A stretch of 64,000 nucleotides of DNA from positions 56,130-120,129 of the forward strand of contig JAKOPZ010000296.1 in NCBI GenBank assembly GCA_029778615.1, written 5' to 3'. Both the position numbers and the translations under genes were made by a program. The stretch comes from Chloroflexota bacterium (lineage in GTDB: Bacteria; Chloroflexota; Anaerolineae; UBA4142; SHND01). Shown one piece after another: positions 29,338-37,641 of the stretch. Within the stretch, counting starts at the first letter, position 1. Each line of letters opens with the position of its first letter. Under the pieces are notes generated by a model. That model saw nothing but the letters and a program-made list of their open reading frames with translations. It had not been told where the DNA came from and made no database searches.

Positions 29338-30063
29338 ATGCCCCGTCTCACCGTCCACGCCCGCCGCGCCCTCTATGAGGAACGCCGCACGCAAATTTTG
29401 CAAGCCGCCGCCACCGTGTTTTCCCAAAAAGGGTTCGACGCGGCAACCATCCGCGACATCGCGCGCGCCGCGAGCATGGCGGAAGGTTCCATCTATCTCT
29501 ATTTCAAAAACAAACAAGACCTGCTCGTCCACCTGCCGCGTCAATTCATCCAGCCACCCGTTGAATCCTTGCGCGCCGCGAGCATGTCCGACGCGGCGCC
29601 CACTCCCGAAGAATTGCTCAACGCGATTGCGCGCAACATCACTCAAGTCGTTCTACAAAATCGCGAATTGGTGCGCGTCCTCTTTACCTCCCTTCCGACG
29701 ATGGACCAAGCCACACGCGCAACATACGTGCAAGAAGGTCCGATGTACGCGTTGGAATTTTTGGAAGGATACATTCGCGCGCAGCAAGCCGCCGGCGTGT
29801 TTCGCGCCGACATTGACCCCGCTATTACCGCGCGTTCCCTCCCCGGCATGATGTTGTTCTTTTTGCTCGTGCAAGAGGTCTTGCATCCGGGCGACATGCC
29901 GCGTTTCGAATATGACGCGGTGGTTCCAAATGTCGTTCAAGTCTTTCTACACGGCGTGATGAATCCCGCGCCAGCCGCCGCGCCAAACGTGGCGGCAAGT
30001 GCGAAAACGAAAATCGCGCGACGTTCGCGCAAACGCGCGAAACAGCCCGTCGCAATAGAATAA
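29338..30063 (+). CDS. TetR-family regulator
   Basis: 241 aa from ATG 29338; the in-frame ATG at 29314 lies inside the operator and is less likely. The N-terminal HTH is ILQAAATVFSQKGFDAATIRDIARAASMAEGSIYLYFKNKQDLL. The C-terminal domain (about 75-210) is a helical ligand pocket like AcrR-C. A basic Ala/Lys/Arg tail (AKTKIARRSRKRAKQP) ends it. It presumably represses its own operon through the palindrome at 29311-29328 until an exported compound binds. The exporter genes follow on the same strand. Confidence 0.92.
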   Translation: MPRLTVHARRALYEERRTQILQAAATVFSQKGFDAATIRDIARAASMAEGSIYLYFKNKQDLLVHLPRQFIQPPVESLRAASMSDAAPTPEELLNAIARNITQVVLQNRELVRVLFTSLPTMDQATRATYVQEGPMYALEFLEGYIRAQQAAGVFRADIDPAITARSLPGMMLFFLLVQEVLHPGDMPRFEYDAVVPNVVQVFLHGVMNPAPAAAPNVAASAKTKIARRSRKRAKQPVAIE

Positions 30064-30082
30064 ACAGACTCGTCAATTTTTT

Positions 30083-31204
30083 ATGAACTCACGTCTCATT
30101 GCCATCACCCGCAAAGAAATTATTCACATTTGGCGCGACCCGCGCACGCTCGCGGTGATGTTTCTCATCCCCATTGTGCAGCTTGTCCTGCTCGGGCTAT
30201 CTGCCACGTCGGATATTCGACATCTCAATACCGGCGTGTACGACGCCGACCACACGGCGGCGAGTCGCGCGCTGATGGAAGCATATCGCGCATCGGACTA
30301 TTTCGCGTTGAATCATTTTGCGTCGAATGAACAAGAGCTGGGAGAACTCTTGGACCGTGGTGACATTCGCGCGGCAATGATTATTCCGGCGGGGTATGCG
30401 GACAAGCTCGCACGCGGTGAAACCGCCCAAGTCGCGTTTCTGTTGGATGGCTCGGACCCCGCCGTTGCCGGCACCGCGTACGCGGCGGCGCAATCGGTAG
30501 GACAGGCACAGCGCACACGAATCATTCAACAAAAACTGGGCGTGGATGTGACACGGCTCGGCGGCATCGAAATTCGTCCGCGCGTGTGGTACAACCCCGA
30601 GCTCAAATCCTCCAATTACATGATTCCCGCGCTCATCGGTTTGATTCTGCAATTCCTCACCATTTTGTTTACCGCACAAACCATTGTGCGCGAACGCGAG
30701 CAAGGCACCATCGAACAGCTCGTCGTCACGCCGATTCGTTCGTGGGAACTCATCGTCGGAAAATTGATTCCGTACATCGGCATTGCGTTTTTCAATCTCG
30801 CGGAAATTTTGGTGCTCGGCGTTTTGTTGTTTGGCGTGCCCATTCGCGGAAGTTTAGGACTGCTCGCCGCCACGTCGTTTCTTTTTTTGCTTACCACACT
30901 CGGACTTGGTATTTTCATTTCCACCGTCGCCCGCAGTCAACAAGAAGCGATGTTGATTACATTCATGATTAATCTGCCCGGCATTTTTCTTTCGGGTTTT
31001 TTCTTTCCCATCGAAGCCATGCCGCCCGCACTGCAATTTCTTTCGTACTTGATTCCACTGCGCTACATGCTCATCATTTTGCGCGGGATTGTTCTGAAAG
31101 GCGTAGGGCTCGAACCGATTCTTTCGCCCGTGGTTGCGCTCGCGATTTTTGGCAGTTTGATTTTGATTGGCGCGTCACTGCGCTTTCGAAAAACTTTAGA
31201 GTAA
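30083..31204 (+). CDS. ABC-2 type exporter permease (YbhR/YbhS-like)
   Basis: 373 aa. One N-terminal helix (LAVMFLIPIVQLVLLGLSA), an extracytoplasmic domain of about 140 residues (SDIRHLNTGVYDADHTAASRALMEAYRASDYF...), then five helices starting at YMIPALIGLILQFLTILFTA. The family motif IVREREQGTIEQLVVTPIRSWELIVGKLIPY is present. It forms the membrane part of a drug or lipid exporter with the two ATPases and the HlyD-like protein. Only one permease gene is seen here; E. coli YbhFSR has two. Confidence 0.92.
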   Translation: MNSRLIAITRKEIIHIWRDPRTLAVMFLIPIVQLVLLGLSATSDIRHLNTGVYDADHTAASRALMEAYRASDYFALNHFASNEQELGELLDRGDIRAAMIIPAGYADKLARGETAQVAFLLDGSDPAVAGTAYAAAQSVGQAQRTRIIQQKLGVDVTRLGGIEIRPRVWYNPELKSSNYMIPALIGLILQFLTILFTAQTIVREREQGTIEQLVVTPIRSWELIVGKLIPYIGIAFFNLAEILVLGVLLFGVPIRGSLGLLAATSFLFLLTTLGLGIFISTVARSQQEAMLITFMINLPGIFLSGFFFPIEAMPPALQFLSYLIPLRYMLIILRGIVLKGVGLEPILSPVVALAIFGSLILIGASLRFRKTLE

Positions 31205-31278
31205 TCGCGCAATAGTTTATCGTCCAAACATCGAATCGTTTTTTGAATTATTGCACGAACGCCCTACCGCACTCACAT

Positions 31279-32214
31279 ATGATTTCGTTAGCCCACCTCA
31301 CCAAAACATTTGCCGAAACCATCGCGGTCAACGATGTTTCGTTTGACGTGGGCGCGGGTGAAATTTTTGGACTCATCGGTCCCGACGGCGCGGGGAAAAC
31401 GACGACCCTGCGCGTCATTTCAACCGCGATGGCGCCGACGCACGGGCGCGTCACGGTGGATGGGCGCGATGTGGTGCGCGAGGCGGAAACGATTAAACAA
31501 GAAATCGGTTATATGCCACAGCGTTTCGCGCTGTATCCTGACCTAACCGTCGTCGAAAACATGAACTTTTTCGCGGACATTTTCGGCTCGCCGCCAAGCG
31601 AACGCGCCGCTTTGATTGACAAACTGTTGGGCTTTGCGCGGCTTGAACCATTTCGGACGCGGTACGCCAAAAATCTTTCGGGCGGAATGCAAAAAAAACT
31701 CGCGCTCGCGACGACGTTGATGCACCAACCGCGCGTGCTGCTGCTCGACGAGCCGACAACGGGTGTGGACCCGGTGAGCCGCCGCGAATTTTGGGACTTG
31801 GTGACGAATGTGCATCTCGACGGCGTGACGATTGTGGTGAGTACGCCCTATCTGGATGAGGCGGAACGCTGTACACGCGTCGCGCTCATGCATCGCGGGA
31901 AATTGATTGCAAACGATGCGCCGAACCATTTGCGCGCGCAGCTCGGCGCATTCGTGTTTGAAGGACATTCCGCCCAAGCCCGCGCCGCCGAACAGGCAAT
32001 CCAAACCCTGCCCGGACTTTTGAATGTGAACACATACGGAGATGTGATTCGCATTATCGCCGACGACGCGGCGCGCATTCCGGCGATTGAAAAGGAATGG
32101 CACACGCGCAATGTTGCGGTACAACATTTACAGCCAGTGGCGCCGCGTTTGGAAGATGTGTTCGTGTTGGCAATCGAAAAACTTCAAGCGGAACATCACG
32201 CGGCGCAAGCGTGA
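31279..32214 (+). CDS. ABC exporter ATPase, equivalent of YbhF N-terminal half
   Basis: 311 aa from ATG 31279; the in-frame TTG at 31243 is not supported. Walker A is GPDGAGKTTT with Asp where Asn is usual. Q-loop YMPQRFALYPDLTVVENM, signature LSGGMQKKLALATTL, Walker B RVLLLDEPTTGVDPVSRREFWDL; the switch position reads VSTPYLDEAERC, so the usual His is replaced by Pro. These same features mark the first ATPase of YbhF-type tandem proteins. It pairs with 32230-33180. Confidence 0.9.
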   Translation: MISLAHLTKTFAETIAVNDVSFDVGAGEIFGLIGPDGAGKTTTLRVISTAMAPTHGRVTVDGRDVVREAETIKQEIGYMPQRFALYPDLTVVENMNFFADIFGSPPSERAALIDKLLGFARLEPFRTRYAKNLSGGMQKKLALATTLMHQPRVLLLDEPTTGVDPVSRREFWDLVTNVHLDGVTIVVSTPYLDEAERCTRVALMHRGKLIANDAPNHLRAQLGAFVFEGHSAQARAAEQAIQTLPGLLNVNTYGDVIRIIADDAARIPAIEKEWHTRNVAVQHLQPVAPRLEDVFVLAIEKLQAEHHAAQA

Positions 32215-32229
32215 CGTGGAAACAACAGG

Positions 32230-33180
32230 ATGGAACCTTCGTTACGCGTTGACGACCTCACCAAACAATTCGACAGCTTTGTCGCGGTGGACCATATTTC
32301 ACTGGCGATGGCGCGCGGTGAAATTTTTGGTTTGCTGGGACCGAACGGCGCGGGGAAAACGACAACCATTCGCATTTTGCTTGGACTGCTCGCGCCGACA
32401 TCGGGACACGCGAGTGTGTTGGGGTATGACGTGGTGACACAGTCGGAAGCAATCCGCGCCCATGCGGGATACGTTTCGCAAAAATTCGCGTTGTATCCCG
32501 ACCTCACCGTCGCGGAAAATTTTGATTTTTACGCGGGCGTGTATGACGTGCCGCGCAAGCAAATTACGGAACGCCGCGCGCAGTTGTTGCGCGAAGTGGG
32601 CTTGAGCGGATTGGAGCGCGAACGCGTGGGCGCGCTGGCGGGCGGTTCCCGCCAGCGGCTCGCGCTTGCCTGTGCGCTGGCGCATCAACCGGAATTTCTG
32701 TTTTTGGATGAACCGACGGCGGGCGTGGACGCGTTGTCGCGGCGCGCGTTGTGGGATTTGATTTATGAACTCGCCGAACGCGGCACGAGCATTTTGGTCA
32801 CGACGCATTACATGGATGAAGCGGAAAATTGTCAACGCATCGCGTTCATCTATCAAGGCAAAATTGTGGCAGAAGGAACGCCGACAGAAATAAAACGCGA
32901 CCAAGTGCACGCCCAGGTATTCGAAATCGAATGCGAGCCGTTGGACATTGCGCTCACCGTTTTGCGCGACGCGGAAATGTTTGATGAAGTGGCGTTGTAC
33001 GGTTCGACCCTGCATGTGATTGACGCACACGCGCGCGCAAAAATGGACGCCGCGCAAAACTTGCTGCGTGCAAACAATGTAAAGGTGATGCGCGCGGAGG
33101 AAATTATTCCTTCACTGGAAGATGCGTTTATTGCGCGCTTGCGCAGCGCGGACCGCGCGGCGAACGGGAATCCAAAATGA
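32230..33180 (+). CDS. ABC exporter ATPase, equivalent of YbhF C-terminal half
   Basis: 316 aa, 15 bp after the first ATPase. Walker A GPNGAGKTTTI, Q-loop YVSQKFALYPDLTVAENF, a degenerate signature LAGGSRQRLALACAL, Walker B FLFLDEPTAGVDALSRRALW, switch His in VTTHYMDEAENC. With the first ATPase lacking this His and the second having an altered signature, one of the two ATP sites of the heterodimer is probably degenerate, as in other asymmetric exporters. Confidence 0.9.
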   Translation: MEPSLRVDDLTKQFDSFVAVDHISLAMARGEIFGLLGPNGAGKTTTIRILLGLLAPTSGHASVLGYDVVTQSEAIRAHAGYVSQKFALYPDLTVAENFDFYAGVYDVPRKQITERRAQLLREVGLSGLERERVGALAGGSRQRLALACALAHQPEFLFLDEPTAGVDALSRRALWDLIYELAERGTSILVTTHYMDEAENCQRIAFIYQGKIVAEGTPTEIKRDQVHAQVFEIECEPLDIALTVLRDAEMFDEVALYGSTLHVIDAHARAKMDAAQNLLRANNVKVMRAEEIIPSLEDAFIARLRSADRAANGNPK

Positions 33181-33374
33181 ATTTGCGCGTTACAAAAGTT
33201 TGCTTTATTCGTTGCTAGAAAACCGGAATGCCGTTCTTGTCGCGCCTTGCCGACGTTATACATGGGGGCGCGGCACGCTCTCGCCGCCTCTCGCTCCGCA
33301 CAATCGTTGTTTCGCAAATCGCGTTCCAATGCCGCAAACGTTCGGCATTGCAGCGCGAGGCGCAAGGAGAAACT

Positions 33375-33935
33375 ATGGGTAACGTTTGGAAAGCACTCGG
33401 CGCAGTTGCCGTCGTCGGCGTGTTGTTGTCGTTGGGTGTTTTACACGCAGCGGCAGCCACAACCGTGCCGAACAACAGTCCGGCGGGCGCGGTGTTCATT
33501 GACAATCAAATGCACACGGTTCCCGTCGAACAATCGCTGTGGTACCGCTTTAACTATTACGCGAGCAAACGCGCATCCGAGCGCACGCCGATTTATCTCA
33601 CGCTCGTCAACGGTAATCACAGCGGCGTCGAAATGAGTGTGTATACCTTCGACCAGGTAAATGATGACTTGATGGACCGCATTGAAAACTGGCGCAATGA
33701 AGAGCCGGTCGGACGCGGCACACCGCAACGTTATTCGTGCAGCAATCACATTCCCCGCGCGAACGGTGATTGTGTCTCGAACGACTTGACCTGGGTGGGC
33801 ACGTTTGCCACCAGCGGCACGTACTTTGTGCGTATCCGCAACACAAATCCATATCCGACAAATTTTGTCCTGACCGTACAGGGAGCCGACGTTTCGCTGA
33901 CGGGCGACGCGCAGCTGCCCATGCACAATCAATAA
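33375..33935 (+). CDS. Secreted protein with a PPC-like beta domain
   Basis: 186 aa from ATG 33375, AAGGAG 6 bp upstream. A Sec signal (MGNVWKALGAVAVVGVLLSLGVLHAAAA) precedes a single beta domain: SLWYRFNYYASKR, PIYLTLVNGNHSGVEMSVYTFDQ, TWVGTFATSGTYFVRIRNTNPYPTNFVLTVQGADV. The same domain opens the protein at 35616-36998 (TYYLVVQNTNPYAVDYVLKVSGDGV). Located between the exporter ATPases and the membrane fusion gene. Function unknown. A hairpin with 8-bp arms CAATGCCG/CGGCATTG lies in its upstream region. Confidence 0.75.
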   Translation: MGNVWKALGAVAVVGVLLSLGVLHAAAATTVPNNSPAGAVFIDNQMHTVPVEQSLWYRFNYYASKRASERTPIYLTLVNGNHSGVEMSVYTFDQVNDDLMDRIENWRNEEPVGRGTPQRYSCSNHIPRANGDCVSNDLTWVGTFATSGTYFVRIRNTNPYPTNFVLTVQGADVSLTGDAQLPMHNQ

Positions 33936-33951
33936 CGGTCCGACAAAATTC

Positions 33952-33980
33952 AGCTGCTGCCGTGTAACGCGGCAGCAGCT
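33952..33980 (+). other. Strong hairpin downstream of secreted protein gene
   Basis: AGCTGCTGCCG and CGGCAGCAGCT pair perfectly around a 7-nt loop. No T-run follows, so it is more likely an mRNA-stabilising or processing hairpin than a full terminator. Confidence 0.6.
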
Positions 33981-34055
33981 CTCTACCCAAAACGGAATGT
34001 CAGGGCACGGCGCGGGCGTGCGATACCTTGCAGCGTGTTTGGAAAGGAATCTATC

Positions 34056-35492
34056 GTGGAACATCGCAGACGAATCATTCCGGTACTCATCGTCATTCTT
34101 TTGCTGGGCGGCGGCTATTACTTGTGGAGCAATGGGCTCCTGCCCGGTGTGACTCCCCCAAGCAGCGACGAGGGCGTGGTCTCTGGTTTTATCGAAGGCA
34201 AAGAATATCAGGTTGCCTCCGAAGTCGCGGGGCGCGTGAGCGCGGTAAATGCTGACGAAGGTTCGCGCGTTGAAGCCGGAGAAACGCTGATTGAGCTCGA
34301 CCACGCGCTGCTCGACGCGCAAATCGCGCAGGCACAAGCAGCCGTAGACACCGCACAAGCGCAGCTCCAAGTTCTCCAAACTCCCGCGCGCGCTTCCGAC
34401 CTCGCCGCCGCGCAAGCCGCACTAAAAGCGGCGCAAGAAAATTTCGACAAGGTACGTAACGGCGCAACCGCGAGCGACCTCGCCGCCGCACAAGCCGCGC
34501 TCAATGCGGCGCAGGAAAATTATGACCGCTTGCTTGCGGGTCCCAAAGCGAGCGACCTCGCCGCCGCGCAAGCCGCGCTGAACGCGGCACAACAAGCGTA
34601 CGAAAAAATTCGCAAGGGTCCGACGGCGGACGAACTCGCCGCGCTCAAAGCGCAAGTGGACAATGCCTACGCTGCCGTCAAACAAGCCCAAGCCGCGTAT
34701 GACAAAATTGGCGGCGCGTCGAATCCCAACATCGCGCTCACGCCGCAGGCGAAACAACTCGAACAGGCGACCAATTTGTACAACGCCGCTGTCGCCGCGT
34801 ACCATAACGCGCTCTCGCATCCGACTGCGGCAGAGCTCGCCGCCGCGCAAGCGCAAATTGACAATGCCAAAGCTGCCCTCGCGCGTCTCACGCCCGAGCA
34901 AGCGCAGATTTCGGCAGCCAAAGCCCAAGTGGACCAGGCACAAGCCGTGCTCAAGCGTCTGACGCCCGACGCCGCACAGCTCGCCGCCGCGCAAGCGCAG
35001 GTGGACCAGGCACAAGCCGCGCTGAACCGTTTGACGCCGACGGTAGAAACGATTGGCGTCGCGCAAGCACAAGTGAGACAAGCACAAGCCGCGCTTGCCG
35101 TTTTGAATGTGCAATTGAGTAAAACAAAAATCACCGCGCCGAGCGCGGGCATCGTCACAAACCGCGCGGTCAACCCCGGCGAACTCGCCTCACCCGGCGC
35201 CGTCCTGTTGACCATCAGTCATCTCGACCCCGTTGAGCTCACTATCTATGTACCCGAAACGCGGCTCGGCGATATTCAACTCGGTTCGCAAATTGGCGTG
35301 CAGGTAGATTCGTTTCCCAATCGAATTTTTCAAGGCACCATCCTTCGTATTTCCGACCAGGCGGAATTTACCCCGCGCAATGTGCAAACCAAATCCGAAC
35401 GCGTCAATACGGTGTTTGCGGTGAAATTGCAAATTCCGAATGCGGCGTTGGAACTGAAACCGGGGATGCCCGCCGACGCGCAGCTGCCGTAA
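34056..35492 (+). CDS. HlyD-type membrane fusion protein with long repeat coiled coil
   Basis: 478 aa from GTG 34056, which has AAGGA 7 bp upstream; a GTG at 34035 lies before that site. One N-terminal helix (IIPVLIVILLLGGGYYLW), a biotinyl-lipoyl half (GVVSGFIEGKEYQVASEVAGRVSAVNADEGSRVEAGETLIELD), then about 250 residues of near-identical helical units (SDLAAAQAALxAAQEN..., then AAQAQVDQAQAALxRLTP). The second lipoyl half and barrel close it (TKITAPSAGIVTNRAVNPGE..., ELTIYVPETRLGDIQLG). It couples the ABC-2 exporter to the cell surface. Confidence 0.92.
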   Translation: MEHRRRIIPVLIVILLLGGGYYLWSNGLLPGVTPPSSDEGVVSGFIEGKEYQVASEVAGRVSAVNADEGSRVEAGETLIELDHALLDAQIAQAQAAVDTAQAQLQVLQTPARASDLAAAQAALKAAQENFDKVRNGATASDLAAAQAALNAAQENYDRLLAGPKASDLAAAQAALNAAQQAYEKIRKGPTADELAALKAQVDNAYAAVKQAQAAYDKIGGASNPNIALTPQAKQLEQATNLYNAAVAAYHNALSHPTAAELAAAQAQIDNAKAALARLTPEQAQISAAKAQVDQAQAVLKRLTPDAAQLAAAQAQVDQAQAALNRLTPTVETIGVAQAQVRQAQAALAVLNVQLSKTKITAPSAGIVTNRAVNPGELASPGAVLLTISHLDPVELTIYVPETRLGDIQLGSQIGVQVDSFPNRIFQGTILRISDQAEFTPRNVQTKSERVNTVFAVKLQIPNAALELKPGMPADAQLP

Positions 35493-35519
35493 CGGTGTGT
35501 TTTTTGTCTCCGCACAGAA

Positions 35520-35547
35520 TTGCAAAAAATGCTGACTGCTTTAGAAT
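35520..35547 (+). promoter_or_regulatory. Promoter of the beta-propeller protein gene
   Basis: TTGCAA (35520-35525), 16-bp spacer, TAGAAT (35542-35547); ATG at 35616 with AGAGGAAA upstream. Confidence 0.55.
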
Positions 35548-35615
35548 GACGTGAGGCAAGAAACCAAACAATTCTGTTTGCGTAGGGCAAAAGACAAGAC
35601 AAGAGGAAACACACC

Positions 35616-36998
35616 ATGACTCACAAGAAACTCCTGTTCGTCGGCATCGCCTTTTTTAGCACGCTGCTCCTTGCATTTGTTTTGACGGGCAGTCTTTTTG
35701 CCCAAGGGACAGGTCCCGCCGACGCGATCATTCCAACCGGCGAAACGGTCAGCGCACCGCCCAATTCACAAACATGGTACAAGTTTCACGAAAGCGGCAA
35801 CAGCAAGCTCGTTACGGCAACGCTCGATGCGAAGGGTGTGTCGGGAATTGCGTTTCTCGTTTATACACCCGAATCCATTGCGAATTGGATTGCGCAGCGC
35901 GGGCTGCATCCGGTTGGCGCGAGCAGTCGTGCACCCGGACATGACCAAGTGTGGCAAGGTCGTTTTACGTTTGAAGGCACGTACTATCTCGTCGTCCAAA
36001 ACACCAATCCGTACGCCGTAGATTATGTTTTGAAGGTTTCGGGCGACGGTGTGACAACCATCGTCAATCTTCCGCCAACGCCGACCCCGCTGCCCAATCC
36101 ATTTGCCACTCCGATTCCGGTTGGCAAATTGAACACCGGCGGAAAAATTGTGTTTCAAGAATCGTCGGGTGGAAATATCTATACCGTGAACGCGGACGGC
36201 ACAAATTTACAGCGCGTCACGTTTGGACTTGACCCCGCGTTTTCACCGGACGGAACAAAAATCGCATTTGTGCGGCAAGGTCCGATTCCCGGTTTGTATG
36301 TTATCAATGCCGACGGAACGAACGAGCGCAATTTGTACGGAGGCACCGAAATTCGTTCCCCGTCTTGGGCAGACAACCATCGCATTGTGTATTCAAGTGT
36401 CGCGCGCGAAATTCAGGGCACGCCCATTTGCTTTTTCGGTCGCTGTTTTGGCGGCAGCGGTGTAACGCGTTGGAATTTGTTTGTGTACGATTTGCGCGAT
36501 TACACCATTCACAACGTCATCAATCCGCCGACGGGCGGCACCGTGCCCAGCGTAAATCAAGTTTTGCAAAAGATTGCGTTCATGAATCCGGAAAAAGGAT
36601 TGATGCTCACTTCCTTTGCCGACAATGTGATACCGAATTTGATTGACGATGACCTTTCCATCAACACGCCCACCATGTCGGGCGACGGTTCGCGTTTGAC
36701 GTACATGTTGAAACAACCGCCGTCATGGCAAATTGTGGTCGCGGTGTGGGATGGCACCAATCCCACACTGCTCACGCGGAACGCCCCGCTTTCGTTTGAA
36801 CACTTTGATAATGTCGCGCCAACGTTTTCACCGGACGGAAATGAAATTTTGTTTCTCTCGAATCGAACGGGCAAGTGGGAATTTTTTGCGGTGAACGCGG
36901 ACGGCTCAAACGAGCGCCAGGTGCTCAAAGAATTCAGCGATGCAGTGAACATTCAGTACAATTACAGCGCCGAGCGTGTGGCGTCATGGGTAAAATAA
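35616..36998 (+). CDS. Secreted PPC-like plus TolB-type beta-propeller protein
   Basis: 460 aa. Signal peptide (KLLFVGIAFFSTLLLAFVLTGSLFAQG). Residues 40-145 repeat the beta domain of 33375-33935. A Pro/Thr linker (PPTPTPLPNPFATPIP) leads to a TolB/WD40-like propeller with PD40 blades: GNIYTVNADGTNLQRVTFGLDPAFSPDGTKIAFVR, GLYVINADGTNERNL, APTFSPDGNEILFLSNRTGKWEFFAVNADGSNERQVL. The protein is exported and probably binds partners through the propeller. It closes the exporter region; terminator at 37002. Confidence 0.85.
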   Translation: MTHKKLLFVGIAFFSTLLLAFVLTGSLFAQGTGPADAIIPTGETVSAPPNSQTWYKFHESGNSKLVTATLDAKGVSGIAFLVYTPESIANWIAQRGLHPVGASSRAPGHDQVWQGRFTFEGTYYLVVQNTNPYAVDYVLKVSGDGVTTIVNLPPTPTPLPNPFATPIPVGKLNTGGKIVFQESSGGNIYTVNADGTNLQRVTFGLDPAFSPDGTKIAFVRQGPIPGLYVINADGTNERNLYGGTEIRSPSWADNHRIVYSSVAREIQGTPICFFGRCFGGSGVTRWNLFVYDLRDYTIHNVINPPTGGTVPSVNQVLQKIAFMNPEKGLMLTSFADNVIPNLIDDDLSINTPTMSGDGSRLTYMLKQPPSWQIVVAVWDGTNPTLLTRNAPLSFEHFDNVAPTFSPDGNEILFLSNRTGKWEFFAVNADGSNERQVLKEFSDAVNIQYNYSAERVASWVK

Positions 36999-37001
36999 AT
37001 C

Positions 37002-37028
37002 AAGGGCGAACGTGAGTTCGCCCTTTTT
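37002..37028 (+). terminator. Intrinsic terminator
   Basis: AAGGGCGAAC and GTTCGCCCTT with a 4-nt loop and T-run, 4 bp after the propeller gene. Confidence 0.9.
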
Positions 37029-37030
37029 CT

Positions 37031-37587
37031 TTTGTGGACAAGTTTGTACAAAAGCTCTTGCCTCTTTCTTTTTTAATTTCAATATATATAGTAGTGGTAG
37101 TAGGGGCTGGGGAAAAGTGGACGCGGGTTCGCGCGTGTGTGCGTGAACGAATTTTACGCGAGCCGTCGCGTAGAACGCGTGAGCAGAGACGAGATAGCAG
37201 GTCTCGAAAAATCCTTCAACGCGACAACTTGTGCAGGCGAGCGCGACAAAGAAGGTCTAACCGCCAAGTTTTCCACGCTGGGCTGTGGTACATGCCCGAA
37301 TGTGGACGCGACAACTCCAGATAACCAATTCTCCAAAAAATAGTTATTTTTTGAACATACTATAAACAGGGGTTACCAAAAGATATATACCCAAGATGTC
37401 GTGCCACTAAATAGCATAGAGAGGGGGTTATCCCCATAAACGTTCATTTATCCACAGATAAGGGGGGGTTTTCCACAGAGCAGTTGTCATAATGCTATTT
37501 CGTCGTAACCGAAAAGTAACCAAATTTTCATGGGCTTGAACGAACGAAATGGCTGAAAAGCCTCGTTTGTGCGCTTGCCTGCCAAAC
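37031..37587. other. Probable replication origin region (oriC), downstream of dnaA
   Basis: About 550 bp without a convincing gene. DnaA boxes: TTATCCCCA (37428-37436), perfect TTATCCACA (37448-37456) and TTTTCCACA (37469-37477), at 20- and 21-bp steps, that is on one helix face. To their left lies an AT-rich part (about 37326-37400) with the palindrome AAAAAATA/TATTTTTT (37335-37352) and TATATAC runs, a plausible unwinding element. Poly-G (37463-37468) and poly-A tracts flank the boxes. Position next to dnaA supports oriC. Confidence 0.78.
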
Positions 37588-37626
37588 AAAAAAAACTTTG
37601 AGGTTTGGATGCCTCAAAGTTTTTTT
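37588..37626 (-). terminator. dnaA terminator
   Basis: A-run, ACTTTGAGG, 8-nt loop, CCTCAAAGT, T-run; read on minus it follows the dnaA stop by about 15 bp. Confidence 0.9.
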
Positions 37627-37641
37627 CCGTTTCGCTATCTG

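Noticed and set aside
37137..37343. 68-aa plus frame in the origin region
   Set aside because: No ribosome binding site, no recognisable domain, lies between terminator and DnaA boxes.
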